A stretch of DNA of 6,524 nt. Origin: Bacteroidia bacterium. Its GTDB lineage: Bacteria; Bacteroidota; Bacteroidia; Flavobacteriales; Flavobacteriaceae. The stretch lies in contig JAUIAA010000123.1 of the NCBI GenBank assembly GCA_030425715.1, positions 1-6,524 on the forward strand, given 5' to 3'. Positions 6,079 through 6,524 of the stretch are shown in pieces (within the stretch, counting starts at the first letter, position 1; every line of letters starts with the position of its first letter). Made by a program: the position numbers and the translations under genes. Under the pieces are notes generated by a model that worked only from the letters and a program-made list of their open reading frames with translations, was not told where the DNA came from and made no database searches.

Positions 6079-6524
6079 TGGGCACGAAAAAAACAAACAA
6101 ATTGACGAAGCCTATTTGCTTTTAGGAAAGTCTCGATATTTTTTACAAAGATTTGTACCTGCCTTAGAGGCATTTTCCTTTGCTCTTGACAAATATCCAG
6201 ATGCCAATTTATACGATGAAACCCGAATTTGGAAAGCAAAAGCACAACTGCGATTACAAAATGAAGAATTGGCTATTCAAACTTTAGATTATGTTTTAAA
6301 AGACATAGATATTCTAGAAGAAACCTTTGAAAATGCTCATACCGCAATGGCAATGGCGTATACGCAATTAGATAGCATTGATAAAGTTATGGAGCATTTA
6401 AAAAAATCTACCTATTACTTTAGTAACAGAAGTCAATCGGCAAGAAACTTTTTTATTTTAGGGCAAATTTATCGAGAAAAGCAAGAAATCGATTCTTCTA
6501 ATATGGTATTTGATGCCTTGACCA
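6056..6524 (+). CDS. sprE: SprE/PorW tetratricopeptide-repeat region after frameshift (runs off window)
   Basis: This frame continues the same protein: HSMVFDGHEKNKQIDEAY, then a clear tetratricopeptide repeat (AYLLLGKSRYFLQRFVPALE, then AFSFALDKYPDA). Further helix pairs follow, including the NEELAIQTLDYVLKD segment, the AMAMAYTQLDSIDKVMEHLKK segment and FFILGQIYREKQEIDSSNM. About 155 codons are visible with no stop before the right edge. From memory, full-length flavobacterial SprE is close to 870 residues, so most of the repeat domain lies beyond the window. An ATG at 6068 (MVFDGHEKN) could be called as a start by a gene finder. The conserved HSM before it, the lack of any signal peptide and continuity with the upstream fragment argue that it is not a separate gene. 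Whether the break is real or a sequence error cannot be told from one copy. Confidence 0.78.

Noticed and set aside
6068..6524. Independent gene starting at ATG 6068
   Set aside because: The conserved residues just before this ATG (KHS) belong to the same protein, and the product would be a repeat protein without the signal peptide found immediately upstream in the other frame.
1..6524. CRISPR array, insertion sequence, phage or defence island, tRNA or rRNA
   Set aside because: No regularly spaced repeats, transposase-like sequence, terminal repeats or structural RNA signatures were seen; the window is densely filled with ordinary genes.

Overview
The window looks like ordinary chromosomal DNA from a Bacteroidota bacterium, most likely a member of the Flavobacteriaceae. 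The evidence is the strong A+T bias, Bacteroidota-type -7 promoter boxes (TAnnTTTG) at the expected places, a long-form PurM typical of this phylum, a DUF5687-like permease, and the start of a gene for the type IX secretion/gliding lipoprotein SprE/PorW. These family calls come from reading motifs and from memory of the families; no database search was possible.

Layout, left to right. (1) 1-539, minus strand: N-terminal 179 codons of an NADP-type glutamate dehydrogenase (gdhA), cut by the left edge. (2) 540-732: a divergent intergenic region with one Bacteroidota promoter box facing each way and a 10-bp inverted repeat in front of gdhA. (3) 733-3397, plus strand: a tightly spaced run of pheS (phenylalanyl-tRNA synthetase alpha), a small single-domain retropepsin-like aspartic protease, and purM (AIR synthetase). 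Gaps are 10 and 21 nt with no obvious promoter or terminator between them, so they are probably co-transcribed. (4) 3398-3450: a short intergenic region with a perfect TAnnTTTG box and an 8-bp inverted repeat. (5) 3451-5634: a two-gene ABC transporter, with a polytopic permease-like protein followed 9 nt later by its ATPase. (6) 5635-5766: a short leader with a weaker promoter-like box. (7) 5767 to the right edge: sprE/porW, beginning at a probable TTG codon with a clear lipoprotein signal peptide, then broken by a frameshift near 6056-6064, after which conserved tetratricopeptide-repeat sequence continues in another frame.

The genes serve nitrogen assimilation (gdhA), translation (pheS), purine synthesis (purM), membrane export of unknown substrate (ABC pair) and protein secretion/gliding (sprE). 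I see no CRISPR array, insertion sequence, tRNA, rRNA, phage gene or novel multi-gene system. The most notable observation is the broken sprE, whose junction looks like the scar of a small deletion. Next come the uncharacterised retropepsin-like protease between two housekeeping genes and the ABC pair of unknown substrate.
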